Notes: generated from the sequence alone by a model not told the origin. A stretch of DNA of 64,000 bases from Bradyrhizobium sp. AUGA SZCCT0283 (GCF_018130385.1 NZ_JAFCLU010000001.1:558001-622000); one strand, 5' to 3'. Positions 26,944 through 37,996 are shown, counted from the stretch's first letter. Translations and numbers: made by a program.

Positions 26944-28536
26944 TCAATGCCTGAAATGCCGCACGCCCGTGAACACCATGGCGATGCCATGCTCGTCGGC
27001 GGCCTTGATGACTTCCTCGTCGCGGATCGAGCCGCCGGGCTGGATCACGGCGGTGGCGCCGGCTTCGATGCAGGCCAGCATGCCATCGGCGAACGGGAAG
27101 AACGCATCTGACGCAACGACCGAGCCCTTGGTCAGCGGTTCGGCGAGCTTCGCGTCAGCCGCGGCATCCTGCGCCTTGCGGGCGGCGATGCGGGCGGAAT
27201 CGACCCGGCTCATCTGGCCGGCGCCAATGCCGACGGTGGCGAGATCCTTGGCATAGATGATGGTATTCGACTTGACGTGCTTGGCGACGCGGAAGGCGAA
27301 TTTAAGATCGCGCAGCTCGGCGTCGGTCGGCGCACGTTTGGTCACCGTCTTCAGCGTGATGTCGTCGACGACAGCGTTGTCACGGCTCTGCACCAGCAGA
27401 CCGCCCGCGACGGTCTTTGCGGTGAGGCCGGCCGCGCGCGGATCGGGCAAGCTGCCGGCGAGGAGAAGCCGGAGGTTTTTCCGCTTCGCGATGATGGCGA
27501 TGGCCTCTTCCGTCGCGTCGGGCGCAATGATCACTTCGGTCAGGATTTCCGTGATGACGCGCGCCGCGTCGGCGTCGAGCGTCCGATTGACGGCGATGAT
27601 GCCGCCATAGGGCGATTGCGTATCGCAGGCGAACGCCTTGCGATAGGCACTGACCAGGTCGGGACCTTCGGCGACGCCGCAGGGGTTGGCGTGCTTGACG
27701 ATGACGCAGGCTGCAGTGCGCGCCGGGTCGAACTCGGCGATGCATTCGTAAGCCGCATCGGTATCGTTGATGTTGTTGTACGACAGTTCCCGGCCCTGCA
27801 ACTGCCGCGCGGTGGCGACGCCGGGGCGCTTGTCGGGCGTGCGATAGAACGCGGCCGTCTGATGCGGATTCTCGCCATAGCGCAGCGACTGGATCAGCCG
27901 GCCGCCGAAGGCGCGGAAATCCGGCGCGTCGTTCTTGAGCTGAAGGGCGAACCAGTTCGAGATCGCTGCGTCATAGGCGGCGGTGCGCGCATAGGCCTTG
28001 GCGGCAAGGCGGCGGCGCAGCGAGAGCGTCGTTGCGCCCTTGTTGGCGGCGAGTTCGTCGAGCACGGACTGATAGTCCTGCGCCTCGACGACGACGGCGA
28101 CGTCGTCGTGGTTCTTCGCCGCGGCGCGGATCATCGCGGGGCCACCGATGTCGATGTTCTCGATGCAGTCTTCGTAGCCCGCGCCTTTGTCGACGGTTTC
28201 CTCGAACGGATAGAGGTTGACCACCAGCAGGTCGATCGGCGCGATGCCGTGCGCCTTCATGGCTTCGGCATGTTCCTTGTTGTTGCGGATCGCGAGCAGG
28301 CCGCCATGCACCTTCGGGTGCAGCGTCTTGACCCGGCCGTCCATCATTTCGGGAAATCCCGTCAGCTCCGAGACGTCCTTGACCTGTAGGCCGGCCGCCG
28401 CGATCGCCTTCGCGGTGCCGCCCGTGGAGACGAGCTCGACGCCATGGCTAGCGAGCGCCTTGGCAAATTCGATCAGGCCGGTCTTGTCGGAAACGGACAA
28501 CAGGGCGCGGGTTACACGGCGCGGATGGTCGTTCAT
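26944..28536 (-). CDS. purH: Bifunctional AICAR transformylase/IMP cyclohydrolase
   Basis: Last two steps of de novo IMP synthesis: formylation of AICAR with 10-formyl-THF and ring closure. 530 residues, the normal length. The N-terminal cyclohydrolase part (about 1-200) begins [16 protein letters not shown]; the transformylase part contains the catalytic KHANPCGVA segment and [10 protein letters not shown] near the C-terminus. It lies downstream of rsmB and heparinase in the same direction, with higBA in between. Confidence 0.97.
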   Translation of the reverse strand: MNDHPRRVTRALLSVSDKTGLIEFAKALASHGVELVSTGGTAKAIAAAGLQVKDVSELTGFPEMMDGRVKTLHPKVHGGLLAIRNNKEHAEAMKAHGIAPIDLLVVNLYPFEETVDKGAGYEDCIENIDIGGPAMIRAAAKNHDDVAVVVEAQDYQSVLDELAANKGATTLSLRRRLAAKAYARTAAYDAAISNWFALQLKNDAPDFRAFGGRLIQSLRYGENPHQTAAFYRTPDKRPGVATARQLQGRELSYNNINDTDAAYECIAEFDPARTAACVIVKHANPCGVAEGPDLVSAYRKAFACDTQSPYGGIIAVNRTLDADAARVITEILTEVIIAPDATEEAIAIIAKRKNLRLLLAGSLPDPRAAGLTAKTVAGGLLVQSRDNAVVDDITLKTVTKRAPTDAELRDLKFAFRVAKHVKSNTIIYAKDLATVGIGAGQMSRVDSARIAARKAQDAAADAKLAEPLTKGSVVASDAFFPFADGMLACIEAGATAVIQPGGSIRDEEVIKAADEHGIAMVFTGVRHFRH

Positions 28537-28657
28537 ATCTGAATTCCTGGCTGTTAAGGTCAGCCCGGTAGCATGGTTTGGAAGGTCAAGAAACCGGGAT
28601 CGGCACCGCTTTCCTACGAAAATTGGAGAGAAATCGGCACTTCCCGAGGGTCAGGTC

Positions 28658-28972
28658 TCAGGCGGCTTTGGCCTTGATGGTAGGGATGTGACTGACATCT
28701 TCGGTCCGTTCTGCATGCCACGTATCGTGGGCGCCCTGCATCCTGGTCCAAATTCCCGCGCCGTCGCCGAAAAGCTTGCCGAGGCGCACCGCGATGGCGG
28801 GAGATACCGGCTTTCGTTCCCCCAGGATGTCGTAAAGGTGCTGGCGCGAAATTCCGAGCAGGCCGGCGATCTCGGCCTTGGTCCGGCCGGTAGCCGGAAT
28901 AATGTCATCGCGAAGTAGCGCACCCGGATGGATGGGGCAGCGGTTCTTGCTGCGCTTGGCTGCATAGACCAT
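28658..28972 (-). CDS. higA: HigA family antitoxin
   Basis: 104 residues from the ATG at 28972 (MVYAAKRSKNRCPIHPGALLRDD). The XRE-type helix-turn-helix TKAEIAGLLGISRQHLYDIL with the HigA signature PGALLRDDIIP and KPVSPAIAVRLGKLFG is complete. It neutralises HigB and represses the operon. The gene is second, toxin first, which is the usual HigBA order, with a 10-bp gap. The last residues (IPTIKAKAA) are a basic tail. Confidence 0.93.
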   Translation of the reverse strand: MVYAAKRSKNRCPIHPGALLRDDIIPATGRTKAEIAGLLGISRQHLYDILGERKPVSPAIAVRLGKLFGDGAGIWTRMQGAHDTWHAERTEDVSHIPTIKAKAA

Positions 28973-28982
28973 GTTTGCTCCT

Positions 28983-29261
28983 TTAGTGGTATTGCTCGAA
29001 ATCGACTCGGCAGGCGTCGCCATCTTCGAATTCGAACGTGATGCACCACGGTCCGTTGAAGTGGACCGAATAGCGTTTTGGGTTAAAGCCGTGCAAACCG
29101 TGAAAGTCGAAGCCGGGGATATTCATTTCCTCGGCGCGGAGGGCGACGTCGAGACGGTCTAGCCTCGCGAAAATGCGCTTTTGCATTTTCGCATCAATCT
29201 TCGAACTCTTCCCCTTGGTCCACAACTCCGAAAGGACCTTGCTCTTGAAGGTTCTTATCAC
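28983..29261 (-). CDS. higB: HigB/RelE-type mRNA interferase toxin
   Basis: 92 residues from the GTG at 29261 (VIRTFKSKVLSELW), the common HigB length. The family core IDAKMQKRIFARLDRLDVA, GFDFHGLHG, KRYSVHFNGPWCITFEF and the terminal DVDFEQYH-like RVDFEQYH are intact, so a ribosome-dependent mRNA interferase is expected. A frame extended upstream starts at TTG and crosses the promoter, so it is rejected. The -10 element ends only 6 bp before the GTG, which implies a leaderless message. Confidence 0.92.
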   Translation of the reverse strand: MIRTFKSKVLSELWTKGKSSKIDAKMQKRIFARLDRLDVALRAEEMNIPGFDFHGLHGFNPKRYSVHFNGPWCITFEFEDGDACRVDFEQYH

Positions 29262-29267
29262 ATCGCC

Positions 29268-29296
29268 AATGTAAGCAAATAGCTTACTTACGTCAA
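29268..29296 (-). promoter_or_regulatory. higBA promoter with palindromic operator
   Basis: Leftward -35 TTGACG (29291-29296), 17-bp spacer, -10 TACATT (29268-29273). The perfect palindrome GTAAGC-N5-GCTTAC (29271-29287) fills the spacer and touches the -10, a classic autorepression site for the HigA helix-turn-helix. Confidence 0.7.
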
Positions 29297-29326
29297 GCAA
29301 CGGCCATTGGCCGGCCGCGACAGCCC

Positions 29327-31081
29327 CTACAGCGGCAGTTCCGGCTCGCGCCGCGCGTTGCGCCGGGCGCTGGTGGCGGCGGCCGCCGTCGTCGAGCGGA
29401 CAAAACTCCAGCGGACCGAGGAGGCGTGGCGGGAATCCTGGCGGATCACGATCTGGGCGGTGCGGCGGGGGCCGTCATTGCCGGCCAGAAATACGCTGTC
29501 CTCGAGGTCGACCTTGTCGTCGAGCGCCTCAAAGGTCCAGACGTCGCGGTTGGGCAATACCAGCATGACGCCGCGCGCATCGCTGAGGCGGCTTGCCTTG
29601 ACCGCGGGATGCAGATGAAACCGCAGGGCAAAATCGGTCTCGTCACCCTTGATGCGCGCCCCCGGCGCCGGCGCGATGGTGTCCTCGCCGTCGAGCCTGC
29701 CGCCATCCTGCGAGATCATCAGCACCCGGCGATGCACGACGCCGAACCGCGCGAGATAGCCGTCATGCGACGTGGTCAAGAGATCGCCGTCGGCCCTCGC
29801 CTCGCGGTAGCTTTCCACATTGACCGGGCCGCTGACGACGGGCGCGCCCTGCAGCAGGCGCTTCATCGCCGACAGTTCGATGAACTGGCACGAGGAGGTG
29901 TCGTGATAGGTCAGGGTCGAATGCGCCGCGGTGCTGCGCGCAAAGCTGCGCCAATTGTCGCGGCCGGTCGAGGGCATGCCGCAATTGACGACGATCCGGC
30001 TCGGCCCGGACGACAGTTCGAACGAGAGGCAACCGGCATGCGCTTCCTGGCTGACATTCGGCGGCGGCGGCGGGCCGGTGTCCATGATGACGGTGGTCGT
30101 GCCGGCATCGAGGCGCTGGAAGCCGGTATGCGGCATGTTCGCCATCGGCACGCCGTGGGTGTCGTCATAGGCGAGCAGGGTGGCCACCAGGTCCGAGGGC
30201 GCGTTGCTCATGCCATTGAACAGCGCAAAGCTGCCGTCGCCGTGACGGAAGAAGCGCAGCATCGGCATCATGCGGTCGATCGCATTCAACAGCGCGGGGG
30301 GCGGCGCGATGTTACGGGCGGCAAAGGTCTGCCGCAGCGGCAGGAGGTCGCTGAGCAGTTCGACCAGCGCGCCGGGATTGCGCGAGATGTGCCCGCCGTC
30401 GGGCATGATCTGCCGCTGCAATTCGTCGGAAAGCCGTCGTGTGGCGGAGCGGATGTGACGCGCCTGATTGGCAAGGCACAGCGAGGCGTAGCAAAGCGCG
30501 ATCAGGACCTGCAGCCGCGGCACGCCGTCGGCGATGTCGAGCATCGCGTAGCGCAAATAGCGAATCTCGCGGGTCAGCCCGCGCAGGTATTTGCGATAGA
30601 ATTTTCCGTCGGTGTCGCCGAGCACCAGCGGCGCCTGCGACAATAGCGAGATCACGCGGCGCGCCAGCACGTCGGGGCGGCGTTCCAGCGGCCGCTTGCG
30701 CGCCGGATTCGAGATCCAGTCGTCGACCAGCGAGCGGGCATTGGCGCGGGTCAGCGCGGTGTCGGCGGCACGCAGGTGGCGCAGCCAGCCAAAGCCGAGC
30801 AGGGCGACTTCCCAGTCTTCCGACGGCGGCTCGAGATCGAAGATCGAGCGGCCGTGGCAGGTCACTATCTTGCCGGCGAACACGAAGCGGCCGGCATAGA
30901 TCTCGGCGGCGCGGGTGGCGTCGGCGGTACGCAGGTCATGCGGCGCGATGATCAGCCGGTCGGCGCGGCCGGGCCACAGCCGCGACACCGCCACCGTTGC
31001 GCCGGTCGCGCGCGCGATCACGGTCCGCGCCGAGCGGCTCATGATAAGCGTCGAGATGCGTCTGCGTTGAGCGACCGACAC
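29327..31081 (-). CDS. Heparinase II/III family protein
   Basis: 584 residues. The N-terminal half is an alpha-helical toroid-like domain (GWLRHLRAADTALTRANARSLVDDWI and the LGFG...H segment), the C-terminal half a beta-sandwich with the family region HAGCLSFELSSGPSRIVVNCG near residue 345 and AAHSTLTYHDTSS. These proteins cleave acidic polysaccharides; no signal peptide is obvious and the substrate is unknown. It is downstream of rsmB and, apart from the inserted higBA, upstream of purH, a neighbourhood I associate with many Rhizobiales. Confidence 0.87.
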   Translation of the reverse strand: MSVAQRRRISTLIMSRSARTVIARATGATVAVSRLWPGRADRLIIAPHDLRTADATRAAEIYAGRFVFAGKIVTCHGRSIFDLEPPSEDWEVALLGFGWLRHLRAADTALTRANARSLVDDWISNPARKRPLERRPDVLARRVISLLSQAPLVLGDTDGKFYRKYLRGLTREIRYLRYAMLDIADGVPRLQVLIALCYASLCLANQARHIRSATRRLSDELQRQIMPDGGHISRNPGALVELLSDLLPLRQTFAARNIAPPPALLNAIDRMMPMLRFFRHGDGSFALFNGMSNAPSDLVATLLAYDDTHGVPMANMPHTGFQRLDAGTTTVIMDTGPPPPPNVSQEAHAGCLSFELSSGPSRIVVNCGMPSTGRDNWRSFARSTAAHSTLTYHDTSSCQFIELSAMKRLLQGAPVVSGPVNVESYREARADGDLLTTSHDGYLARFGVVHRRVLMISQDGGRLDGEDTIAPAPGARIKGDETDFALRFHLHPAVKASRLSDARGVMLVLPNRDVWTFEALDDKVDLEDSVFLAGNDGPRRTAQIVIRQDSRHASSVRWSFVRSTTAAAATSARRNARREPELPL

Positions 31082-31202
31082 GCCGTGCCTTGCTTAGGGA
31101 GGGAGGGGTATTCTGGCGAATCCTTTTAATCCGGAAACGCCGCCGTGACACCATCTTGAACAGGCGCGAATCACCCCAAGACCAGGGAATTACGGTTTAA
31201 AA

Positions 31203-32552
31203 TCAGGATTTAACCAGCCGCGCGGCATAAAATCCATCCAGCCCGCCGAGCCGGGGGTCGGTATGGGGCAAATGGCAGGGCAGGGTCCGTAAATCGCCGT
31301 TTGCGGTCACGATTTCGCTGAGACCAGCGACTTCGCCGGCTTCGACCGGCACGCGGCGGACCCCCGATTCGGCGGCCAACAGGGACGCTATGGCCTGTTC
31401 ACCTTCCTCCGGCTCCAGCGAACAGGTGCAATAGACCAGTGTTCCGCCCGGCTTGAGCAGCGCGACCGCCCGTTGCAGCAATCGCTTCTGCAATGCTGCC
31501 AGTGCGGCAATATCGGCTTCCTGCCGCAGCCAGGCGACGTCGGGATGGCGGCGGATGGTGCCGGTGGAGGTGCAGGGCGCGTCTACCAGCACGCCGTCGA
31601 AGCCGCCATTGCCATGACCGGGCCACTCGGCGGCATCGGTCACCACGTCGTCGGCCTGCAGCGAAAGCCGCGCCAGATTGTCGCGCAGCCGCGCCATGCG
31701 CGCTGGCGAGCGGTCGACCGCGGTCACGTGCGCGCCGGCTTGCGCCAGTTGCGCGGTTTTGCCGCCGGGCGCGGCGCAGAGGTCGACAATGGTCTTGCCG
31801 CCGACGTCGCCGAACAACCGTGCCGGCAGTGCGGCGGCGGCGTCCTGCACCCACCACTGTCCCTCGGTGAAGCCCGGCAGCATGGTCACCGAACCCTGCA
31901 GCAAGGTGCGCACGGTGCCGGTCGGCAAGGTTTCACCATGCAGGCGGCTCGCCCATTGCGCCGCGTCTGATTTCACGGTGATGTCGAGCGACGGTTCATA
32001 GCCGATGGCGAGCGCCATCTGCCGTGCGGTGGTCTCGCCATACGCGCCGATCCAGCGCGCCAATAGCCACGGCGGAATGTCCAGGTTCTGCGATTTGACT
32101 TCGTCGATCAGCGGCTGCCCCTCGCGGGCGCAGCGGCGCAGCACCGCGTTGACGAGGCCGGCATATTTCGCGGCGCGGCGGTCCGATTGCACCAGCCGCA
32201 CCGAGAGATCGACGGCGGCGTGATCGGGCACATCCATCCAGAGAATCTGCGCGGCGCCGATCAGCAGCGCGCTTTGCGCGCGCGGCGCGTCCGTCGGGAT
32301 GCCGCGATCGAGCAGGCGCGACAGCAAATGGCCGAGCGTGCCGAGCCGCCGAAGAATCGTCGCCACCAGCCGCCGCATCAGGGCGCGGTCGCGATCGGCC
32401 AGCGTTTTCAGGCCGGGATGCGCGCCGGCGCCGTCGAGCTGGTCGTCGAGAGTGCGATGCTTGTGCAGCACGCCGTCGAGAATATCAGCCGCGATCCGCC
32501 GCGCCGCGAGACCGGGCACTTCGGCAGGTACTGCGAATCTGGAAGGGGGCAT
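31203..32552 (-). CDS. rsmB: 16S rRNA (cytosine-967-C5)-methyltransferase
   Basis: 449 residues from the ATG at 32552. An N-terminal NusB-like RNA-binding domain (about 10-140) is followed by the SAM methyltransferase domain: DLCAAPGGKTAQLAQAG (motif I), DAPCTSTGTIRRHPDV (motif IV, conserved Cys) and YCTCSLEPEEGEQ (motif VI, catalytic Cys). Both catalytic cysteines are present. It begins a leftward series rsmB-heparinase-(higBA)-purH. Confidence 0.94.
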   Translation of the reverse strand: MPPSRFAVPAEVPGLAARRIAADILDGVLHKHRTLDDQLDGAGAHPGLKTLADRDRALMRRLVATILRRLGTLGHLLSRLLDRGIPTDAPRAQSALLIGAAQILWMDVPDHAAVDLSVRLVQSDRRAAKYAGLVNAVLRRCAREGQPLIDEVKSQNLDIPPWLLARWIGAYGETTARQMALAIGYEPSLDITVKSDAAQWASRLHGETLPTGTVRTLLQGSVTMLPGFTEGQWWVQDAAAALPARLFGDVGGKTIVDLCAAPGGKTAQLAQAGAHVTAVDRSPARMARLRDNLARLSLQADDVVTDAAEWPGHGNGGFDGVLVDAPCTSTGTIRRHPDVAWLRQEADIAALAALQKRLLQRAVALLKPGGTLVYCTCSLEPEEGEQAIASLLAAESGVRRVPVEAGEVAGLSEIVTANGDLRTLPCHLPHTDPRLGGLDGFYAARLVKS

Positions 32553-32611
32553 GAAGCAGCAACGTCTCGAAAAGCGGAAAGGTTCTGGCTTATGCCATTG
32601 GAATGAAAGTC

Positions 32612-32637
32612 CATTTGGCATGCGAATATGCCAAATG
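32612..32637. promoter_or_regulatory. Perfect 10-bp palindrome between rsmB and the SDHAF4-like gene
   Basis: CATTTGGCAT (32612-32621), 6-bp spacer, ATGCCAAATG (32628-32637). It lies between divergent genes, 60-76 bp from either start. It could be an operator; the spacing excludes a sigma-54 promoter. Confidence 0.5.
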
Positions 32638-32712
32638 TAAGAATCGCCACAGACAATTTCACGATTGTGATGTCATCTGTGCGCCCATCCTTGTGCTAAG
32701 AAGAGAACTGCG

Positions 32713-32922
32713 ATGACCGACAGTTCCTCATCTGCCGCGCAAACCGCGGAACGCAAGAAGCTGACGCCCGCCGCCGAGCGCGCGCTGGCCGAGGCCGAGG
32801 CCCGCCGCAAGGCCGCCGCGGCCAGCGCCACCTCGCTGCAGAAGGAATTCCAGGGTCCGAAGGGTCCGGAACCGACCCGATATGGCGATTGGGAGCGCAA
32901 GGGAATCGCGTCGGATTTTTGA
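32713..32922 (+). CDS. DUF1674 / SDHAF4-like protein
   Basis: 69 residues. An Ala-rich, charged helical N-terminal part is followed by the diagnostic C-terminus PEPTRYGDWERKGIASDF. Eukaryotic SDHAF4 binds the flavinylated succinate dehydrogenase subunit during complex II assembly; a related role here is inferred from the family only, and no sdh gene is nearby. The stop codon is embedded in the first unit of a 16-bp tandem repeat. Confidence 0.88.
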   Translation: MTDSSSSAAQTAERKKLTPAAERALAEAEARRKAAAASATSLQKEFQGPKGPEPTRYGDWERKGIASDF

Positions 32923-32962
32923 GGCCCAAGACTTTTGAGGCCCAAGACTTTTGAGGCTCAAG
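32917..32962. repeat. 16-bp tandem repeat, 2.9 units
   Basis: Unit TTTTGAGGCCCAAGAC at 32917 and 32933, with a third slightly changed copy from 32949. The first unit includes the stop codon of the SDHAF4-like gene. Confidence 0.85.
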
Positions 32963-33014
32963 GGAGCGCAATGGCCCTTGCCGGATGCCCCGACTCAGCC
33001 CTTAGTCGGGGAAA

Positions 33015-33614
33015 ATGCCCCCATACGAAAGAATCAATGCATATCGGCCCCCGCGCCCGGGTCTCTGGCGCCGCTGGTTTTCGGCGGCCCTGCCGTGGGT
33101 GTTCGTGCTCGGCGTGGCGGCAGGGACGATGCTGCCGGTGCGGGACTGGGTGCGGCGGTCGTTGCCGAGCTCAGCCGACAGCCAGGCGGCGCGCGATGCC
33201 GAGTTCATCTGGAAGCGGGCCGGAAGTCCGGACACGCGTCATCCCGTCGATGTCGTCCGCACAATTGATGGAGACACGTTCGAGGCGCGGGTTCACTTAG
33301 AGTCGGGTCTCGATCTCAACACACGGGTGCGTTTGCGCGGCATCGACGCGCCTGAATTAAAGGCGTCGTGTCCGCAGGAATTGCATATGGCCGAGGCCGC
33401 GACGGGCGCGTTGCGCGCAATACTCGGCGAAGGCGATGTCAGGATCTTCAATATCGGGCCGGACAAATATGCCGGCCGCGTCGTCGCCGACGTTGTAACC
33501 AGGCGCACTGGAAATGTTTCGACGGCGATGCTCGCCGCAGGTCATGCCCGCAGCTACGGCGGCGGCCATCGCAACGGCTGGTGTGCGAATGCAGGACAAA
33601 CGCCGCTCAAATGA
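33015..33614 (+). CDS. Membrane-anchored thermonuclease (SNase-like)
   Basis: 199 residues: one N-terminal membrane segment (about 22-42), then a staphylococcal-nuclease fold from about residue 75. The motif VVRTIDGDTFEARV, RVRLRGIDAPEL (catalytic Arg and Asp) and KYAGRVVADVV are present. The usual second half, a GxARxY-like segment, is seen as AGHARSYGGGHRNGWC. The anchor suggests periplasmic display. It converges on the L,D-transpeptidase gene. Confidence 0.87.
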   Translation: MPPYERINAYRPPRPGLWRRWFSAALPWVFVLGVAAGTMLPVRDWVRRSLPSSADSQAARDAEFIWKRAGSPDTRHPVDVVRTIDGDTFEARVHLESGLDLNTRVRLRGIDAPELKASCPQELHMAEAATGALRAILGEGDVRIFNIGPDKYAGRVVADVVTRRTGNVSTAMLAAGHARSYGGGHRNGWCANAGQTPLK

Positions 33615-33637
33615 AAAAGCCGCGCAATCGCGCGGCT
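33613..33637 (-). terminator. Intrinsic terminator of the L,D-transpeptidase gene
   Basis: Eight-bp stem AGCCGCGC/GCGCGGCT (33618-33625 and 33630-33637) with a 4-nt loop, followed on the minus strand by TTTTT. It lies about 24 bp after the stop at 33661 and may also serve the nuclease gene from the other side. Confidence 0.85.
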
Positions 33638-33660
33638 CTTGTATCCATCTGATCCGTGGA

Positions 33661-34173
33661 TCAGCGCGTGACAGTCACCGTCGTTCCGACCGATACGCGT
33701 TGATAGAGGTCGGAGATGTCGTCGTTGAGCATGCGGATGCAGCCATAGGACACGAAGCCGCCGACCGAGCCCGGGACGTTGGTGCCGTGGATGGCATATT
33801 CACCGCCGGCCAGCGTCATCGCCGCGACGCCCATCGGATTGCGCGGCGAGCCGCCGGGAATGACGTCGGGCATCTCAGGCTTGTCGCGCTTGACTTCGCT
33901 TGGCGGCGACCACGCCGGGTGCAGGTACTTGCCGTCGATCCGCGTGGTGCCTGCCCACTGCTTGCCGGCCTTGCCGACGCCGACCGGATAGCGCATGGCG
34001 CGGCCGGAATCGAGAATGAGATAGAGGCGTCGCTCATGGGTCTTCACCACGATCGTACCCGGCGTGTATTCGCCACTAATGCCGACCATTTCAGGCCGTG
34101 CTTGCGCTGCGGACGACATCGCAATGCCTACCGCGATGGTGGCGGCCAGCGCCACCCCAATCCTCATCGACAT
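33661..34173 (-). CDS. L,D-transpeptidase (YkuD family)
   Basis: 170 residues from the ATG at 34173, with a signal peptide (MSMRIGVALAATIAVG..., cleaved near AQA-R). The catalytic YkuD motif is present: HGTN near residue 127 and SYGCIRM with the nucleophile Cys near residue 143. Such enzymes make 3-3 peptidoglycan cross-links or attach outer-membrane proteins to peptidoglycan, as in other alphaproteobacteria. It is essentially only the catalytic domain. Confidence 0.92.
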   Translation of the reverse strand: MSMRIGVALAATIAVGIAMSSAAQARPEMVGISGEYTPGTIVVKTHERRLYLILDSGRAMRYPVGVGKAGKQWAGTTRIDGKYLHPAWSPPSEVKRDKPEMPDVIPGGSPRNPMGVAAMTLAGGEYAIHGTNVPGSVGGFVSYGCIRMLNDDISDLYQRVSVGTTVTVTR

Positions 34174-34504
34174 GATCAGCTCCCACTCGCCCGCCCCTTC
34201 CGGGGCCCTCAAAACGCCTTGCAAGCCTTGCCGGCTCGCGTCTCGTCCACGCATTTTTGACCGCGTGTATTAACCGGGTGGTTTCCACACCGGTCTCGAG
34301 ACTCATTTAGTCGGGGGGAACAAAGAAAATGTTCGAATCAAAGTAAATGACCTGAAAACAACACCGAGCGGCGAAATGCCTGGTGCGCAGGTCCCCGCAC
34401 TGACAAACGCGTGAGCGGACAAGGAAATGCCCGGCCTGGGTTTACCGCCGGGACTGGGGCGCGCGCGCCCCGCGCCGCGGGCGCGAGGCACGACAGACGG
34501 CGGC

Positions 34505-36457
<1,953 letters not shown>

Positions 36458-36825
36458 CTTTCCCTCCCACGCATTGCGGCCGGATACCTGGGCGACCGCA
36501 AGCCGTCCTGATTGTTGCATTGATTATGCGTCGCGGGACGATGCCCGGACAAGGCGGAAACTCTGCGACCTTGGTCAGGAAGCCGGTTCCCGCCTTGTCA
36601 CGGATCAAAGTCGCATCATTTTCGCGAGCCGGCTCAGCCGGAAATCAACGTTATCGCCGGAATGGCTCCCATGATCGGTATCTAATAACCGTCAATGACG
36701 GAATCGGGACTCGCAAAGCCGGCCGTTACCCCCTAAATGGCCTCCCCGGGGCCGGACGGCCCTCCGGAACCAAGCCACAACAACAGGCATTGCCGGCAGA
36801 CAGGTGGAGCAAGGCGATAACGGTC
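36458..36825. other. Intergenic region between acs and topoisomerase IB
   Basis: 368 bp between divergent genes. It must contain both promoters, but I cannot assign -35/-10 or regulator sites with confidence. No repeat or RNA gene is recognised. Confidence 0.4.
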
Positions 36826-37983
36826 ATGATGGATCAGCAGAGTTTCGAGGCTACGCGGCCCGTTTCCGCCGATCCCGCCGTTGCATTGGCGCAAGCGCTT
36901 GGGCAATTGCCCAAGGAAACCGTCAAGCAGGCCGCGGCAAAGCCGCACATTATCGCCAAGACCTCCGTCGAAGAGCTGGCCGGGGAACACGGCCTCAAGC
37001 TCGGCGACCAGAACGGGCTGACCATCCGCCGCGTCAAGCGCGGCAAGGGTTATTCATTCCATCGCGCCAACGGCACGCAGATCCGTCATGCCGGCACCAT
37101 CCGCCGCCTGCACGCGATGGCGGTGCCGCCGGCCTATCGTGACGTGCGCTATTCGGCCGATCCGAGTTCGCATCTGCAGGCCGTCGGCATCGATGCGGCC
37201 GGGCGGCTGCAGTACCGCTACCATGTCGATTGGGAAAAGGTCCGCGAGCAGCGCAAGGCGCATCGCCTGGCGCGGCTGGTGGCGGCCTTGCCGAAGATCC
37301 GCCGCAAGGTCTCGGCGTATCTGTCCGGCGACGAGCCGACGCGTGAGTTCGCGCTCTCGGCGGTGATCGAGCTGATCGCCCGCACCGCGATCCGCCCGGG
37401 CAACGAATCCTACGCTCGCCTCAATGGCACCCGCGGCGCCACCACGATGTTGAAGTCCAACGTCACGCTGGAAGACGACAGCTTCGTCCTGACCTTCAAG
37501 GCCAAGGGCGGCAAGGCCGTGCGCAAGGAATGCGACGCGGCAAAACTGGTGCGCGCTATCGGCATCCTGGGCACTGTGCCGGGCAAGCGCATGTTCCAGT
37601 ACCGCGACAATTCCGGCACCGTTCGCACGGTCTCGACCACCACGGTGAATGCGTTCCTGCGCGAGATCGCCGGCATCAAGATTTCACTGAAGGATTTCCG
37701 CACCCTGATGGCGTCCGCCGTGGTGCTGGAATCGCTGTCGCGGATTTCGCCGGCAGCCAGCGCCCGTGGCCGCAAGAAGCAGGTGCTGGATGCGGTGCGT
37801 GCCGCGGCGGATGAGCTATCGAACACGCCGGCGATCTGCCGCAAGAGCTATGTCCACGACACCATCGTCACCGCGTTCGAGGACGGCATCCTCGAGCGCT
37901 TCGCCGCGACGATGAAGGGCTACCGCACGCAAGCCAAGCGCGAGGCGCTGCTGGCCCAGGTGGTGACCGCGGCGGCGGCGTAA
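36826..37983 (+). CDS. DNA topoisomerase IB (poxvirus-type)
   Basis: 385 residues from the ATG at 36826. Bacterial homologue of the small eukaryotic/poxviral type IB enzyme, relaxing supercoils via a 3'-phosphotyrosyl link. Visible features: the N-terminal beta-rich domain with GKGYSFHRANG and IRRLHAMAVPPAYRDV, the catalytic Arg region TAIRPGNESYARLNGTRGATTM, LTFKAKGGK (catalytic Lys), and the active-site Tyr in ICRKSYVHDTI near residue 345. All catalytic elements appear intact. It is divergent from acs. Confidence 0.92.
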   Translation: MMDQQSFEATRPVSADPAVALAQALGQLPKETVKQAAAKPHIIAKTSVEELAGEHGLKLGDQNGLTIRRVKRGKGYSFHRANGTQIRHAGTIRRLHAMAVPPAYRDVRYSADPSSHLQAVGIDAAGRLQYRYHVDWEKVREQRKAHRLARLVAALPKIRRKVSAYLSGDEPTREFALSAVIELIARTAIRPGNESYARLNGTRGATTMLKSNVTLEDDSFVLTFKAKGGKAVRKECDAAKLVRAIGILGTVPGKRMFQYRDNSGTVRTVSTTTVNAFLREIAGIKISLKDFRTLMASAVVLESLSRISPAASARGRKKQVLDAVRAAADELSNTPAICRKSYVHDTIVTAFEDGILERFAATMKGYRTQAKREALLAQVVTAAAA

Positions 37984-37996
37984 GTTCGACCGTAGC

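Noticed and set aside
34456..34471. 16-bp GC palindrome GGGGCGCGCGCGCCCC after acs
   Set aside because: Self-complementary GC runs are common in DNA of this composition; no T-tract follows, so I do not call it a terminator.
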